This document shows positions 50,760 to 60,790 of a stretch of DNA of 64,000 bases, piece after piece; positions within the stretch are counted from its first letter, which is position 1, and each line of letters opens with the position of its first letter. The position numbers were made by a program, and so were the translations under genes. Below the pieces are notes generated by a model. The model did no database searches and was not told where the DNA came from. It saw nothing but the letters and a program-made list of their open reading frames with translations. Source of the stretch: Siphonodentalium dalli (Eukaryota; Mollusca; Scaphopoda; Gadilida; Siphonodentaliidae); contig CP136066.1 in the NCBI GenBank assembly GCA_032622095.1, positions 169,022,664-169,086,663 of the forward strand, given 5' to 3'.

Positions 50760-51473
50760 CACTTGCTGGTTTACCGACTGGTGACCAATCCTCACCATGA
50801 ACCAATGCCATGAATATGCATTCCTGGAACCCAATCCCCCTTAATAAGTAACTGCAAAAGGTCATCCTCATCTACGATTGAACCATCCCTCTCAAGTACA
50901 ATCTGCAAAGCCTAAAGAGGGGAGAATATTCAGAAAGTTAGGTGATTGCCGTCATATAAATCTCCCCATTCAATATTAACTTGCATCACTCAGGACAAAT
51001 TCATTCAGCATAAGTCTATTTTAAAAATTTAATTTTGACATCTTCGATATCATTCAAAGTTGAGCCATCATCAATATTTACAAACAAAACGATTCTCAGA
51101 CTTTGTTTTGGTAGAATACTTACCCTTTAGTATACAGTTTAGATTTATTGTTTTCCTAATCTTATCTCAATTCATAGGATACACATATATGTGCAGCCCC
51201 TGTTATTAGCCGGTAAAAGTCAATACTGTAATAAAAGCTTTTCATGAAATTTTATAGCAATACCAAACACCAGCTTCATGACATGTTGTAAATGTTGGTG
51301 GCGGGTGTTGTTATTATATTTACTTACAACTGTCAACTAACCTGGATATAGTTCTCAGTTACTGTCACGGGTAATCCAAGTTTGTTCACACTCTCTCTTT
51401 TGAGGGAATCAAGATCAGATGCTACGACCTTTTTTCTGTTCCGCTGCCCACCCCATACTTTGAAGAGTGGCAT
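50760..51473 (-). pseudogene. CIDE-N-like gene, third copy, with frameshift in exon 2
   Basis: Exon 1 is 51473-51342: ATG, 44 codons, MPLFKVWGGQRNRKKVVASD ... KLGLPVTVTENYIQ, donor CCAG/GTTAGT. Exon 2 is 50902-50760: acceptor GGCTTTGCAG/ATTG, IVLERDGSIVDEDDLLQLLI, then a switch to a second frame giving QECIFMALVHGEDWSP, donor CAAGTG/GTATGT. The exon is 143 bases where 142 would keep the frame, and the extra base is most likely in a GGGGG run at about 50844-50848. This is the clearest match to CIDE-N of the four copies. If the extra G is an assembly error the gene would be intact. No SAMD3-like exon follows it. Confidence 0.75.
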
Positions 51474-51846
51474 TGCTGACTGCAAGAAAAACAGCATTTA
51501 GAGAGGCAGGCTTATTAAACTGTTTCTGAAATTGGTTAAACTTAATCCAAAGAAATTTACTTAAGTATATTAATTATATAATAAATACCGGCATGCAGTA
51601 TGAGTATGAGCATATATTGAACAATATATAATTTTCCATTAAAATCATTCTTCATTCAATATTATTATCGATATCATTCTCATAAAAATGTATCTTATCT
51701 GGCCAATATCTAGTATAATTTAACCCTTTAATAACTGGAGCCTCCTGGAATTTTATGAAAACCCTGTGCCAATGCATTCTCTTATATACATGAGTCTCCC
51801 ATAGGGAGCCTCGCATATATAGGAGAGTACATATATTTTTTGTTTG
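51474..51846. repeat. Hairpin repeat fragment
   Basis: 51722-51833 carries AATGCATTCTCTTATATACATGAGTCTCCCATAGGGAGCCTCGCATATAT, part of the hairpin family also at 25.3, 58.6 and 59.0 kb. The rest shows nothing. Confidence 0.55.
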
Positions 51847-52691
51847 TACCCTGTACACATCAATTATAGTTTTATAAGATCTGCCTACATACAATAGAGT
51901 ATGATGTCTAGATGATCATGCCGTATCTGATAAGATCTGATAAAACTATACATACATTGGTGGTAGTAATTTCCACAAACATGCCCTTGGTGTGACCTTT
52001 TTATAATTCGGCAAACTAAACTATTGCCCACAATGTATCCTAACCCAGATAAATGTTAATGAAATTTCCTTTCAGAAGGCCACGACTATTCTAACGCACG
52101 AAGATGGGATGTAGTTAATTGAAAGTTGAAAATAAAGTTAAGTCACCTGAAAAAATAAATCCCTGACTACGAAAAGTCACTCCAAATAAAGAATTATTTT
52201 AATACAGTTTACTGGTCCTTTTAATTAGCAACGATTTACTTAAAGCGTTGTGTTGTGTTGTTTATCATTTTAGACACTTTAAATAGACAAGACATTTATC
52301 TCTCACATTTGATAAAAGCACATACAAGTGCAGTTAAGTCGGAGAGCTTCTCTTAGTTTAGGTGTCAACCATATTTGTTGAATTCCAGAGATAAGAATGA
52401 CTAACTTACCTTTAGCACGGATTTCATTGTATTTGCCACCAATTCGAATAGTTTCCCTTTCATGAGTAGGTATTCATACAATATTTGCAGAAAAGAAACA
52501 TGAAGAAATTTGAAGAGTAAACACAACTTGAATGGCCATCTTAATATCTGAGAGTTGGATTATATAGTCTGCACTATTTAGTATAGTCAGTTGGTTTAGC
52601 AGAAAATTGGAAATTGCATTGCAAATTGCAATGCGAATCCAGTTAAATCGAGCCCAGATAACGTAATTATTAATAGTAAAATTATTCACTT

Positions 52692-52955
52692 AGATATTCA
52701 ATGTCATTGAAGCATGGGAATTCCTCGAGTATAGATCCTATGGCACCTCCTTCCTTTAGCCGTGCTCGTCTTTTGGTAGCAGCTTTATGTGACTGGACGA
52801 AGGTTTCGATATTTCTGACTCGGCCTTCATTTCAGCCAAGTGGTTGGTATAATTTAGTTTATTTTTGTCTGTTTGATGTCAACATCCATACTCTTTCTCT
52901 TGTTTTTAAGGCGCAAGTTTCTGAACTTAGCACTCAGTCGATCATTGAATACAGA
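52692..52955 (-). pseudogene. SAMD3-like exon, copy B, deleted and with lost splice donor
   Basis: SVFNDRLSAKFRNLRLKNKR, then KSMDVDIKQTKIN and a stop, because about 60 bases present in A are deleted. Further deletions remove the LLLKESFTKRREW part. The donor is GAATATCTAAGT where A has GAATATGTAAGT, a G-to-C change at the invariant GT (plus-strand 52693). Confidence 0.72.
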
Positions 52956-53029
52956 CTCAAATTTTTTTTAAATAGTAACTCCTTTCACTACTACAGTCTT
53001 AGCAATATTATATCGGTAGAGTGTAAAGA

Positions 53030-53254
53030 ATCGATAAATCGTCGATTAATTCACTAATGATTAATGAGATAATCGATTAATCACCTGAGTTGAATCCAGG
53101 CCTACCATTATAATATGTTGATGACTCTAAAATTGGTAAATTATGTTTGGAATATTATTTATGTACACGGAAACGACTCTACTGAGTAATTATTAAAATT
53201 ACTTGATTAATTGATCTATTTTCAAAATAGCTAATCCTTTCAGCTCTAGTTGCG
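53030..53254. mobile_element. Right half of a TIR element (copy B)
   Basis: It ends with TTTCAGCTCTAGTTGC, the inverse of GCAACTAGAGCTGAAA that starts the copy-A half at 44067. The shared middle is AATCGATAAATCGTCGATTA with AATTCACTAATG. The left end is absent here. Confidence 0.55.
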
Positions 53255-53640
53255 ACATTGTGATATGTTGTAACATTAATCTAGTTAAAATATATGCTAC
53301 ATGTAGTCATGATTCCTAATTGTTGCCCATTAACATATTTTCCTTTGCCCTATGACTAACTGATTTTACCTCTATTTAGTTTTTGGTTAAAAACCATCAA
53401 AATCGTGAGATAGCGGTAAGTTGAACAGGTGATGTTAACGTATTTTAGGCCAGAAATTGTTAAGAGAGGCAAATCAGTTATTGATAGCTCATTGTGTATT
53501 AGCACATACATGTAGATACGACTCTTGGATTAGAGTCTATACATTGGCCTACTATAGACATGTACCACATTTATGACGCACAAAGTTCAATGTGACTTTG
53601 AACATCTGCTTTTAATTCAGTAAAATTTGCTACTGCTTAC
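53255..53640. other. Copy-B-specific stretch, nothing recognised
   Basis: Absent from copy A, which joins CGGAAACGA directly to the sequence before CTTACCCATGG. No coding content. It may be flanking DNA kept when the TIR element of copy A was deleted. Confidence 0.4.
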
Positions 53641-53858
53641 CCATGGTTCTGTACCAGTTGGCATCCGAATGCATGGGTACTTCAAATACATTTGTTCTCC
53701 CACCTGCTTGTACTTGGACGACTCCTTGATCATAAACACATTCATATAGAAGCTTGCGCATTCTGATATCAAGTGGTTGAATGATGCCAAAATATTGCCA
53801 TTTCTTAAGGCTTCCTCCAGTCCCGATGAAAAGGTGGGAATCGGAACTGTGAATATTT
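53641..53858 (-). CDS. SAMD3-like exon, copy B, open
   Basis: 218 bases, same borders as copy A, open throughout: IFTVPIPTFSSGLEEALRNG ... KESSKYKQVGEQMYLKYPCI. It follows the CIDE-N exon at 54231-54462 in matching phase (A plus AA makes Lys). The next exon (52692-52955) is broken, so the gene as a whole is unlikely to work. Confidence 0.65.
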
Positions 53859-54230
53859 CTGTAAAAAGTTATATGAATATTAAATATTTGTACTTGGTAT
53901 TGGTAATGCATACAATAAATTTGAGACATTTTATGGCTCAAGGAAACATTCAGAGCATAGCAAGTGGAAAAACGTTATATCTATCTGAGATCGATCGCCT
54001 GAATAAGATAATCCATCTTTAAATAAGTTTGTATTCAAAATACATGAACATCCACATGTACATTTAGCTTCCATCTACACATATGACAATAGGCATCAAC
54101 AGTACATGTGACATTCATGAGAAATATGAAGATAATCATCGTGAATGCCTGAATGGTTGCTGAGGTAACAATACCAGTACCTCCACTTATTGAATTTACT
54201 AGGAGGCTAACAAAATTGGTTGGTAGATAC

Positions 54231-54462
54231 TCTGTGCAGGTTTGGCTGGTGATGAATATGACACGATTGACTCGTCTGGCAAATTAGCTCTGCATGGTCT
54301 CTCTGCATTTACTTCATTGGCAGAATGTTGTTGTATCTGTTGTTCTTGTTGTTGTCTAGATCTCCATACCTCACCACCCTCCAGACAACAGAGGACTTCA
54401 TCATTAAGAATCAGAAGTACTTCATCATCATCCACCTCGATTCCTTCTTTCTCTGTTACAAT
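54231..54462 (-). CDS. CIDE-N-like second half, copy B, open
   Basis: Acceptor GCAAAG/ATTG, donor CACAGA/GTATCT. IVTEKEGIEVDDDEVLLILN, CCLEGGEVWRSRQQQEQQIQ, then a Gln- and Ser-rich linker to SPAKPAQ. Open where copy A has a stop and frameshift. The first-half exon (KxW...RK.VVA) was not found upstream; the duplicated P-transposase piece and the 3.3-kb insertion lie there instead. Confidence 0.65.
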
Positions 54463-54882
54463 CTTTGCAGCTTGTATGGACAAAAGCGCTGATGCTGCGA
54501 CGATGTAAATGAGTGGAACTTTTTGCAAAGTAGACAATTCAAATAAAGAGCCAGTAGTGCAGAAATGGTCAGGTTACTGTTTCCAACTTTGTATGAACAA
54601 AGACAAGGACCAGTCTAACCTGAGAACAAATTTCGTCTCAAAGTTGATATAGCTGCTTAGTGAATGAAAATTGCATATATTCTGTTCAGTATAAAAGGGG
54701 ATGGTCCCGTAAATGACTGGATTAAGTGTACAATACAACTTTAAAGTATTGGTATTACGGTGTCCTTCGTCCAGTTGTCAAACAAAAACAAACATGTCAA
54801 CTGAGATGGAGTTAGAAGTTAAACCCTGTGATCTATATACTATATGTACATGCATATTTGACATTCAACACTCTAAAAACCC

Positions 54883-55195
54883 CAGGTACTCTGGAGTACC
54901 AAATTTGGTACTCCGGCTGTCCCACACGGAGTACCAAAATTGTGGTACTCCAGATTACCAAATGAGGTTTTGGTACTCCGGAGTACCACAACACTTTTGG
55001 TACTTCGTATTTGGTACTCTGAAGTGCCAAATTAGGTACTCCATAGACCCTCATGGAGTACCCAAATTTTGGTACTCCAGAGTACCAAAATATATTTGGT
55101 ACTCCAGACTGCCAACCTGTTTTTGGCACGTCAGAATACCAAAATATATTTGGTAATCCAGACTACCAACCTAATGTTGGTACTACACGAGTCGC
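54883..55195. repeat. GGTACTC dyad array, left end of the insertion
   Basis: About ten dyads. Some are tight palindromes (GGTACTCCGGAGTACC near 54976, GGTACTCCAGAGTACC near 55072). Others keep the arms but have longer loops (GGTACTCCGGCTGTCCCACA... closing with CGGAGTACC, and GGTACTCC...GGAGTACC around ATAGACCCTCAT). The rightmost units are decayed (GGCACGTCAGAATACC). Frames through it give a periodic VPK.WYSGVP artefact on both strands. Confidence 0.85.
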
Positions 55196-55696
55196 ATCCA
55201 ATAATCCAGACTGAGATTCTACTGACGACAAGATTAACCAGAGTGTGACTGTTGCCATCGGTGGGATCACGAACATGAATACGTAACGTGACTAGAGAGT
55301 AGATATAGAGAGTTATTAGAAGGGCTGGTGCCAAATCATCCCTGGGCTATTTCCTCGGATAGTGGCTAGGAAAACAGAAGTGTACCACACAGGAGGTAAT
55401 CTAATAGAGCTATGCACTCAAAATACTATTAGCATCCAACTGATACAGCATTTTTATTCATGTACAACATTCCACTCAAGGCAGATAACTATCAGCTCTG
55501 CATTATACAAGTTTTTAGATCTGGACAATTCATACCCATGTTGCTATCATATCAGAAAAAGAAGAAACTAGTTAAATCATTTATTAAATTCAACAGTTAA
55601 TGTGATAACATGGAATGTATATATATATACACTGATCAAAGAAATTTACATGTACCAACGGAGTCACTACATGGATTTACACATGTAAATCATTAC

Positions 55697-55892
55697 ACGG
55701 ATTCGTAAAGTCAGAATCGTCAATTTTAAGGTCAAAGGTAAACAAAATTTAAATCGTTATTATGGAATGAAATAAGAATATTTTTCTGCAAACTAATATA
55801 TATCTATCTATCCATAAGATTTCCACTACAACCCTCGAAATTAACGGCACCTTTGACCTTAAAATGGTCGATTCTGTCTTTACGAATCCATG
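55697..55892. mobile_element. 200-bp inverted-repeat element inside the insertion
   Basis: GGATTCGTAAAGTCAGAATC plus about 20 more bases at 55697 pairs with ACCTTTGACCTTAAAATGGT... at 55850-55892. The arms are about 40 bp with a few mismatches. No coding content. Confidence 0.65.
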
Positions 55893-55923
55893 TATCAACA
55901 GTATATCCTTTTAAATGATAACC

Positions 55924-56183
55924 CTATTTCATTATCATGTTGTGAAATCTAGTGACTCCGTTGGTTAGTGCACTAACGCCATCTAGTTTCATGACAAGCT
56001 TTTCCAGAAATATCATTGTATTCTTGACCGTCCGTGCATATTGTATCCCAAACACGAAGTAGGTCGACATCAGTAGAGATATTGCCAGCGTCATGTCACA
56101 AATCTCCATTTCGTCCATCACAATGGCTATCTTGTCACATGAGAAGAGGTGCCCACCAGTGCCGGTGTTGGTCCAAGTGGAAC
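55924..56183 (-). CDS. SAM-domain minigene, exon 2 (terminal)
   Basis: Acceptor CATTCACAG/GTTC, 85 codons to TAG at 55924-55926. It contains HLFSCDKIAIVMDEMEICDM, LLMSTYFVFGIQYARTVKNT and MIFLEKLVMKLD. The YxVF.(I/L)xYPxxxxxTxxFLxxxxx(K/N)(L/I)D end is how SAMD3-like proteins close (here YAR where YP is usual). The phase joins exactly to exon 1. Confidence 0.7.
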
Positions 56184-57806
56184 CTGTGAATGAGATTGAA
56201 TATGAGTTAATAAAGTTTATTTAAATTACCTCTGTTCTGACAATATCTGGTAAAGAAGCACTGTCTGACTATTGACTAAGAATGCAATTGGGTGAAATTA
56301 TGTCAAAAAACGCTTGACAAACAAACAAAATAATTGTTTGAACTCGGACACTAGCAATAAGCCAGTACCCGGTTCGGAACCATATGGTTAATTCTATCCA
56401 GCCATATAAATGCCACACGTCCCTCACACAGGAGAGGAGCCATAAACAGATTACGTTATGTAACTGAGTGGTACCCGAAGGAAAAAGATTCCCTTTTACT
56501 GGTGCAGGAATTTGAAATTCCAGAATCGTAACATTGATGAGCGCTGAATTAAAACAAACGCGCCGATTTATACGGACACAACAGTTATATCATAATGAGA
56601 TCGCGCCATTGAAGCAAATCGCGAATACATGATTAATTATCGGCTCGGACAGAAGCAGGGGTATCAAATCTCGCAAAATCAAAGCTTCAGACGACATCAT
56701 GCCGCGCATGTGCGAATTGCTCATTAACTGAGACTGTATTGGGAGTAGTGACCTGACCACAGGTGGGCAATTCCACGGTTTCGGATGTACTCCTCGGATA
56801 ACATAATTGGCTGAATCTTTTACGCTGGGGCGAGTATCTGTACCTATTTTATTCTAAAATGTTGAATTATGCTCAATCTTTTAGAAATAATAATATTCAG
56901 TTTTTGTGTATAATACTGTATTTCTATAATGTTTGTGGGTGCCTTAAATGGTCGGTCTCATACCCTACCCTCAATATCGGGTGTATTTTTTGGAAAATAT
57001 CAAAATACCAAAAATCACTCTACTGATAAGGGTTAATAAAAGATTGAACTTAATTTATCAATAGAATAATTACATGTATATATTTTGAAACCGATTTATT
57101 TTGTACGAATCATAATTAGTTATCTTTTTTGATAATCTCACTCTTTTATTGCTTGATACCGTACTTGTAAAATAGTCCATCTATAAACTTGCCCAGATCA
57201 CTTTTTACAGACGTTCTTGTATTCGCCATTTATGACAGTAGTTCGCATACATTTCGACTTTTTTTAAACGACGAGACGCCATTCGGGTTAGTGACGTTGC
57301 ACATTCGAATGGCGTCTTGACGCGGTAGCCTTCACCCCTTGTCATATTAATTTTTATCTCTTTTCTGAGCGATATTTAAAAGTCCGTAATTGTCAAATTC
57401 CAACACCTGTGGCATGACCAAAACGTCTACGGATTCACATATTATTACTTTAGTAGTCTTTAGTACTTTACCTATCTGACAAATTGCAGATTCAATTTGA
57501 TTCATAAATTTTGTTGAATATATATATTCACGGAGGTGACCTGATAATATCAGATGTCTCGATCTAGTACTGGGGCGAAATCTGAGTTCGATCAAAATAA
57601 TTCGAAGTCACAATCCGACTAGGAAATAGACCGATTTATCTAGTTTAGCTCGAACGATCTAATTTACATCGGTTTGTGGATCTCCAAGACATGATGTCTG
57701 AGTGTCGAACACACTCCTCTGGTCGCCGAGTCTGAATACAGTGAAATCATAGTAAAATTAAAAACTGCCCGAAATTGGCGAAAAGAAATAATGATATAAG
57801 ACAAAC
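56184..57806. other. Intron of the SAM minigene, nothing recognised
   Basis: No middle SAMD3-like exon could be identified on the minus strand. The frame at 57347-57595 has no family resemblance. Confidence 0.4.
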
Positions 57807-57897
57807 CTTTAAATGAATCAACTAATTCCTCCAAACCGCAGTCAGTGAGCCAATTACACACATTCGCCAAAGTCCATTTGTCCACAAGGACCGCCAT
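57807..57897 (-). CDS. SAM-domain minigene, exon 1 (start codon)
   Basis: ATG at 57897, 30 codons plus one base, donor TTTAAAG/GTTTGT. DKWTLANVCNWLTDCGLEEL and VDSFK are the first two helices of a SAM domain (W(S/T)..DVC.WL...GL.E....F). With 55924-56183 (G plus GT makes Gly) it predicts 116 residues. Full-length relatives have the rest of the SAM domain and several hundred residues between these parts, so this looks like an internal deletion that kept the first and last exons. An unseen middle exon in the 1.6-kb intron is possible but I found none. Confidence 0.65.
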
Positions 57898-58047
57898 TGA
57901 TGGTATTATTTTCGTCCGGATGATTTGAAAACAAAGAAATAAGTGCGAATGGCACTGCGATCGCAGGAACCGTAACTCTAGATAACAGCGATTGAAACTT
58001 CCAACCTGTAATCGATACGCGATTGCGAGTCGAATTATGCTAACTGC

Positions 58048-58155
58048 ACAGCTATGTTGGTATTACAGACCTCTGTAGGATCCTGGGATACCAGCGCAGC
58101 TTCAGTTTGGTGCTCTGGACTACCAAAGACCGCCGTAGGCACTCCAGAATACCTA
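58048..58155. repeat. Decayed GGTACTC dyads, right end of the insertion
   Basis: GGTATTACAGACC, GGATCCTGGGATACC, GGTGCTCTGGACTACC and GGCACTCCAGAATACC are altered forms of the same dyad, lying between the minigene start and the terminal TTTTTCTGAGTG. Confidence 0.7.
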
Positions 58156-58179
58156 TACGGCCTCTGATTTTTCTGAGTG

Positions 58180-58448
58180 AATGTCATGTGTTTGTTAACA
58201 ATATATTTTCCTCGACTTGTCCAGGGGATTGATGCTATAATTAACACCATCGTCGCCAGAGAGAAGCTCAAAAAGCTTTCGGTTGGCCGAAGCACTATCA
58301 TACGTAAGGAACAGAACTCTGAAACCAATGACACAACGACACATTCCAATATGATCACTGCTTTCTCCATGATAGGCGATGCGACCAAACTAGTTAGTGA
58401 AATACAAGACAAGTTGTAACCTAAAAGTTTAAAGTTTAAAGTTTTCAA
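58180..58448 (-). pseudogene. P-like transposase fragment, RNase H region, copy B
   Basis: Same sequence as 45580-45834. CISLTSLVASPIMEKAVIIL is kept, but an insertion near 58325-58335 (GTGTCATTG) throws the DGASANQKLF block out of frame, and its Asp codon region has changed (GATAGT versus GATGGT). More decayed than copy A. Confidence 0.72.
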
Positions 58449-58545
58449 ACCAGACGCCGAAAAAAAACATACTAGTAATATTTCTCAGATATTGAGTGGA
58501 GAGGATTAGCAAGCGCTATAACAGTATGTAACATTCGTATCTCTA

Positions 58546-59156
58546 GCCCTTCCATGAGTGGAGCTTCCTGAAATTGTATGAACACCCTGATTACCATGTC
58601 CCTGTAAGCCAGTGCATTCTCTTACATATGCGAGGCTCCCTATGAGGGACTCGCTTATATAAGAGGATGCACTGGCACATGGTATTTAATGCGCACCAGC
58701 GCAGCTCCAGTTATTAAAGGGTGATTCACCTGTGAAATAACATACAAATATTCTTGTTTCGATTAAGGTTATGAGTTAAAACCGAAACTTTGAAGAAAAA
58801 TTTACTAAAACCCGGTACGAGACTTATATAATTTGTCTACATACTTTCAGTTATAATTCATAACCTTAATCGGAACAAGAGTCATTCTTAACCCTTTCAT
58901 GACGGGAGCTGCGCTCGTGCAGCATTAAATGTCATGTACAAGTGCATTTTCTTACATATGCGAGTCTCCCATATATAAGAGAATATACTGCCTCTAATAT
59001 GTAAGAGAATATACTGGCTTACAAAGTCAAGGTAAATATTGTTAGGACAATACATTATCATATATGCGAGTCTCCACGTAGGAGACTCCCATATATACGA
59101 GAATGCGTTGGAACAGGGTTTTCACAAACTTTCAGGATGATCCAGTCATGGAAGGG
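58546..59156. mobile_element. Three small hairpin MITEs side by side
   Basis: 58546-58720: CCCTTCCATGAGTGGAGC ... inverse of CCCTTTAATAACTGGAGC. 58754-58881: CTTGTTTCGATTAAGGTTAT and its inverse (one mismatch in 22), 128 bp. 58892-59156: TTAA-flanked (58888-58891, 59157-59160), ends CCCTTTCATGACGGGAGC and inverse of CCCTTCCATGACTGGATC, with inner palindrome GAGTCTCCACGTAGGAGACTC. The first and third belong to the family also seen at 25.3 and 51.7 kb. Confidence 0.75.
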
Positions 59157-59160
59157 TTAA

Positions 59161-59643
59161 GTATCTAGCCATTGTTATATACAAGGACAATGAACTAATA
59201 CTCACCAAATATGGCAAGATATTGGCTCACTGGGGCATCACGGTCATATCATGGACTAACTGTTGACTGAATGAAATAAAAGTTCAACTTGTAATTATTT
59301 TATTACTAAGCTCTCATCTGCGAGTATTGTTCCCTTTGAAATGTTCATGTCATAAGTTCTACATATGTAGTTTGCAGAAATAATCATCTAAATATTTCTC
59401 TTCAATGAATAGACATCGTCCTGCATTTGTTTTATCCATTCGCCAGCCTGGTGTCTACTTACATTTCCTGAACACATGCCAGATCAATAGACGACTTCAA
59501 TATATACTTTCATAATTGAATGGGAGAGTAAATTTGGGAAAGACAAGTTTAAAATATGTACTCTAATTTTCTCAAACAACAAGATATAGGTACATGTATA
59601 TTATATAAATGTTACGTCGTCAATCGCCCATCAGTCGGGTATC
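59161..59643. other. Nothing recognised
   Basis: Noncoding. Confidence 0.35.
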
Positions 59644-59737
59644 TCAGTCATATGTAAAATAGTCAAATATATCAATCTTCGATATTTCCAGAATTTCAAA
59701 GTACTGTTCCGGTACTAATTGTGGTTCCTTCTTCCTC
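59644..59737 (-). CDS. Putative terminal exon, unknown protein
   Basis: Acceptor TATTTTGCAG, then KKEPQLVPEQYFEILEISKI and DIFDYFTYD to a TGA at 59644-59646. Clean acceptor and an acidic C-terminus, but no family that I can name. Its phase does not fit the exon at 60791-60988 directly. Confidence 0.35.
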
Positions 59738-59848
59738 CTGCAAAATATATGCACCCATCAGTTTGTAAAAATGCCTAAACATCAGCTTTGGATGGAAAAA
59801 AAGAAAGGGCCAGTTAAGTTATCCACCAGGATTCCAACTTCTTTATTT

Positions 59849-59962
59849 TTATTTAAGTCCAGTCGTCTTTGCGTCGCATGTTTTGTCCATAAAGTTGAGT
59901 ACTAATTCCAAGCTGTAGTCTCGTTTCTTGTACTCGGCGATAAGCTTTTTCCGCAGTGCAGC
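59849..59962 (-). CDS. Putative terminal exon with YSLELVLNFMDK
   Basis: Acceptor TGTCTCTCAG/GCTG, then AALRKKLIAEYKKRDYSLEL and VLNFMDKTCD to TAA at 59849-59851. The ALR..L...Y+..DYSLE.VL..MD+.C pattern recurs, as I remember it, in transposon-associated proteins of bivalves. The assignment is tentative. Confidence 0.4.
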   Translation of the reverse strand, partial: AALRKKLIAEYKKRDYSLELVLNFMDKTCDAKTTGLK

Positions 59963-60790
59963 CTGAGAGACAGACTCAGTATCAGCTGGCAATTAAGGCT
60001 GCCAGTTAACAGCAATTACTGTGCTTGTTCGTTGTTGCCCTCGCTGACTTCTCTTTAGAAGCATCTCCCTGATTGTCATTTTCTGCCAGTCTTCAAAGGA
60101 GTACATTTCCATCATCATCATATCACGCCATGCAACAAATCATATATTTTTTAAGGCGGGCATAACAGGGAATTTGTAAATGTTATACATCAATAGTTTG
60201 TCAGTAATGTCATTTATTGTATGCTTCCCCATCTTTTCAAAATAAATCAATGGGGCTATTTCGTTTGGCGGATGTGATCGACATTTGTCATTTAGTAATA
60301 CAATAACATAAATAAATCAATGGGATGTAAACATTGCCACTTCCAACTGAAAATATCAAAGTTTTTATAACAATTCGCATTGAACTGTAAAACGAAAGTA
60401 GCAGTTTTGGGGAATTTTATAACGTAGAAGTTAGAACGTATAGTAAAAAGAACACCGACTGTTGAATACTCAGATTATTTAATGCGTGGCTGCAAGGAAA
60501 TACAGAACTTCCACTCGCGGTCGTGGACATTGTGTTTCCTTTTAACCATTCATGAGATAATCCAGGTATTTTATTCTTTTTAAGTATTCTCTATATAATG
60601 GTCAAGTTCTTAAACAAATTATAATCAGCAAATAACAAAATAGTAGTTATATAGTATGTATTAATGTGCACGCTACTATATAGGGCGCTCAGACTGTTTT
60701 TTTTACCCTGTCTTGATATTGTTTCATAACGCTACATGGGGGTAATTTTTAAAATTTAAACAAGGTTAGTCGTACCAAAATTTAAGTCAC
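59963..60790. other. Nothing recognised
   Basis: Noncoding; no repeat with clear ends. Confidence 0.35.

Larger units (their letters stand above)
54869..58179. mobile_element. 3.3-kb insertion bracketed by GGTACTC dyad arrays, carrying a SAM-domain gene
   Basis: Copy A reads GACATTCAATGGCATG across the site (about 45558-45573); copy B reads GACATTCAA, then 3311 bp, then AATGTCATG. So this is an insertion with a visible empty site and an apparent AA duplication. The ends CACTCTAAAAA and (reverse complement) CACTCAGAAAAA form short TIRs, each followed inward by GGTACTC-type dyads (left 54883-55195, right 58048-58155). The interior has a two-exon minus-strand gene and an inner 200-bp inverted repeat at 55697-55892. 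No transposase is recognised. It may be a non-autonomous or internally deleted member of an unassigned DNA transposon group. Confidence 0.8.
51847..58530. repeat. Segmental duplication, copy B (with a 3.3-kb insertion)
   Basis: Partner of 42178-45858, same orientation. Without the 54869-58179 insertion it is about 3.37 kb. Lesions in the shared exons differ between the copies, so each decayed on its own after duplication. Confidence 0.85.

Noticed and set aside
53630-53941. 103-codon minus-strand frame ending LLYECVYDQGVVQVQAGG
   Set aside because: It is the wrong frame of the SAMD3-like exon; the frame with KYKQVGEQMYLKYP agrees with the phase of the neighbouring exon and the family.
54713-55156. 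147-codon plus-strand frame and 98-codon minus-strand frame in the dyad array
   Set aside because: Repeated VPK.WYS peptides arise on both strands from the GGTACTC palindrome.
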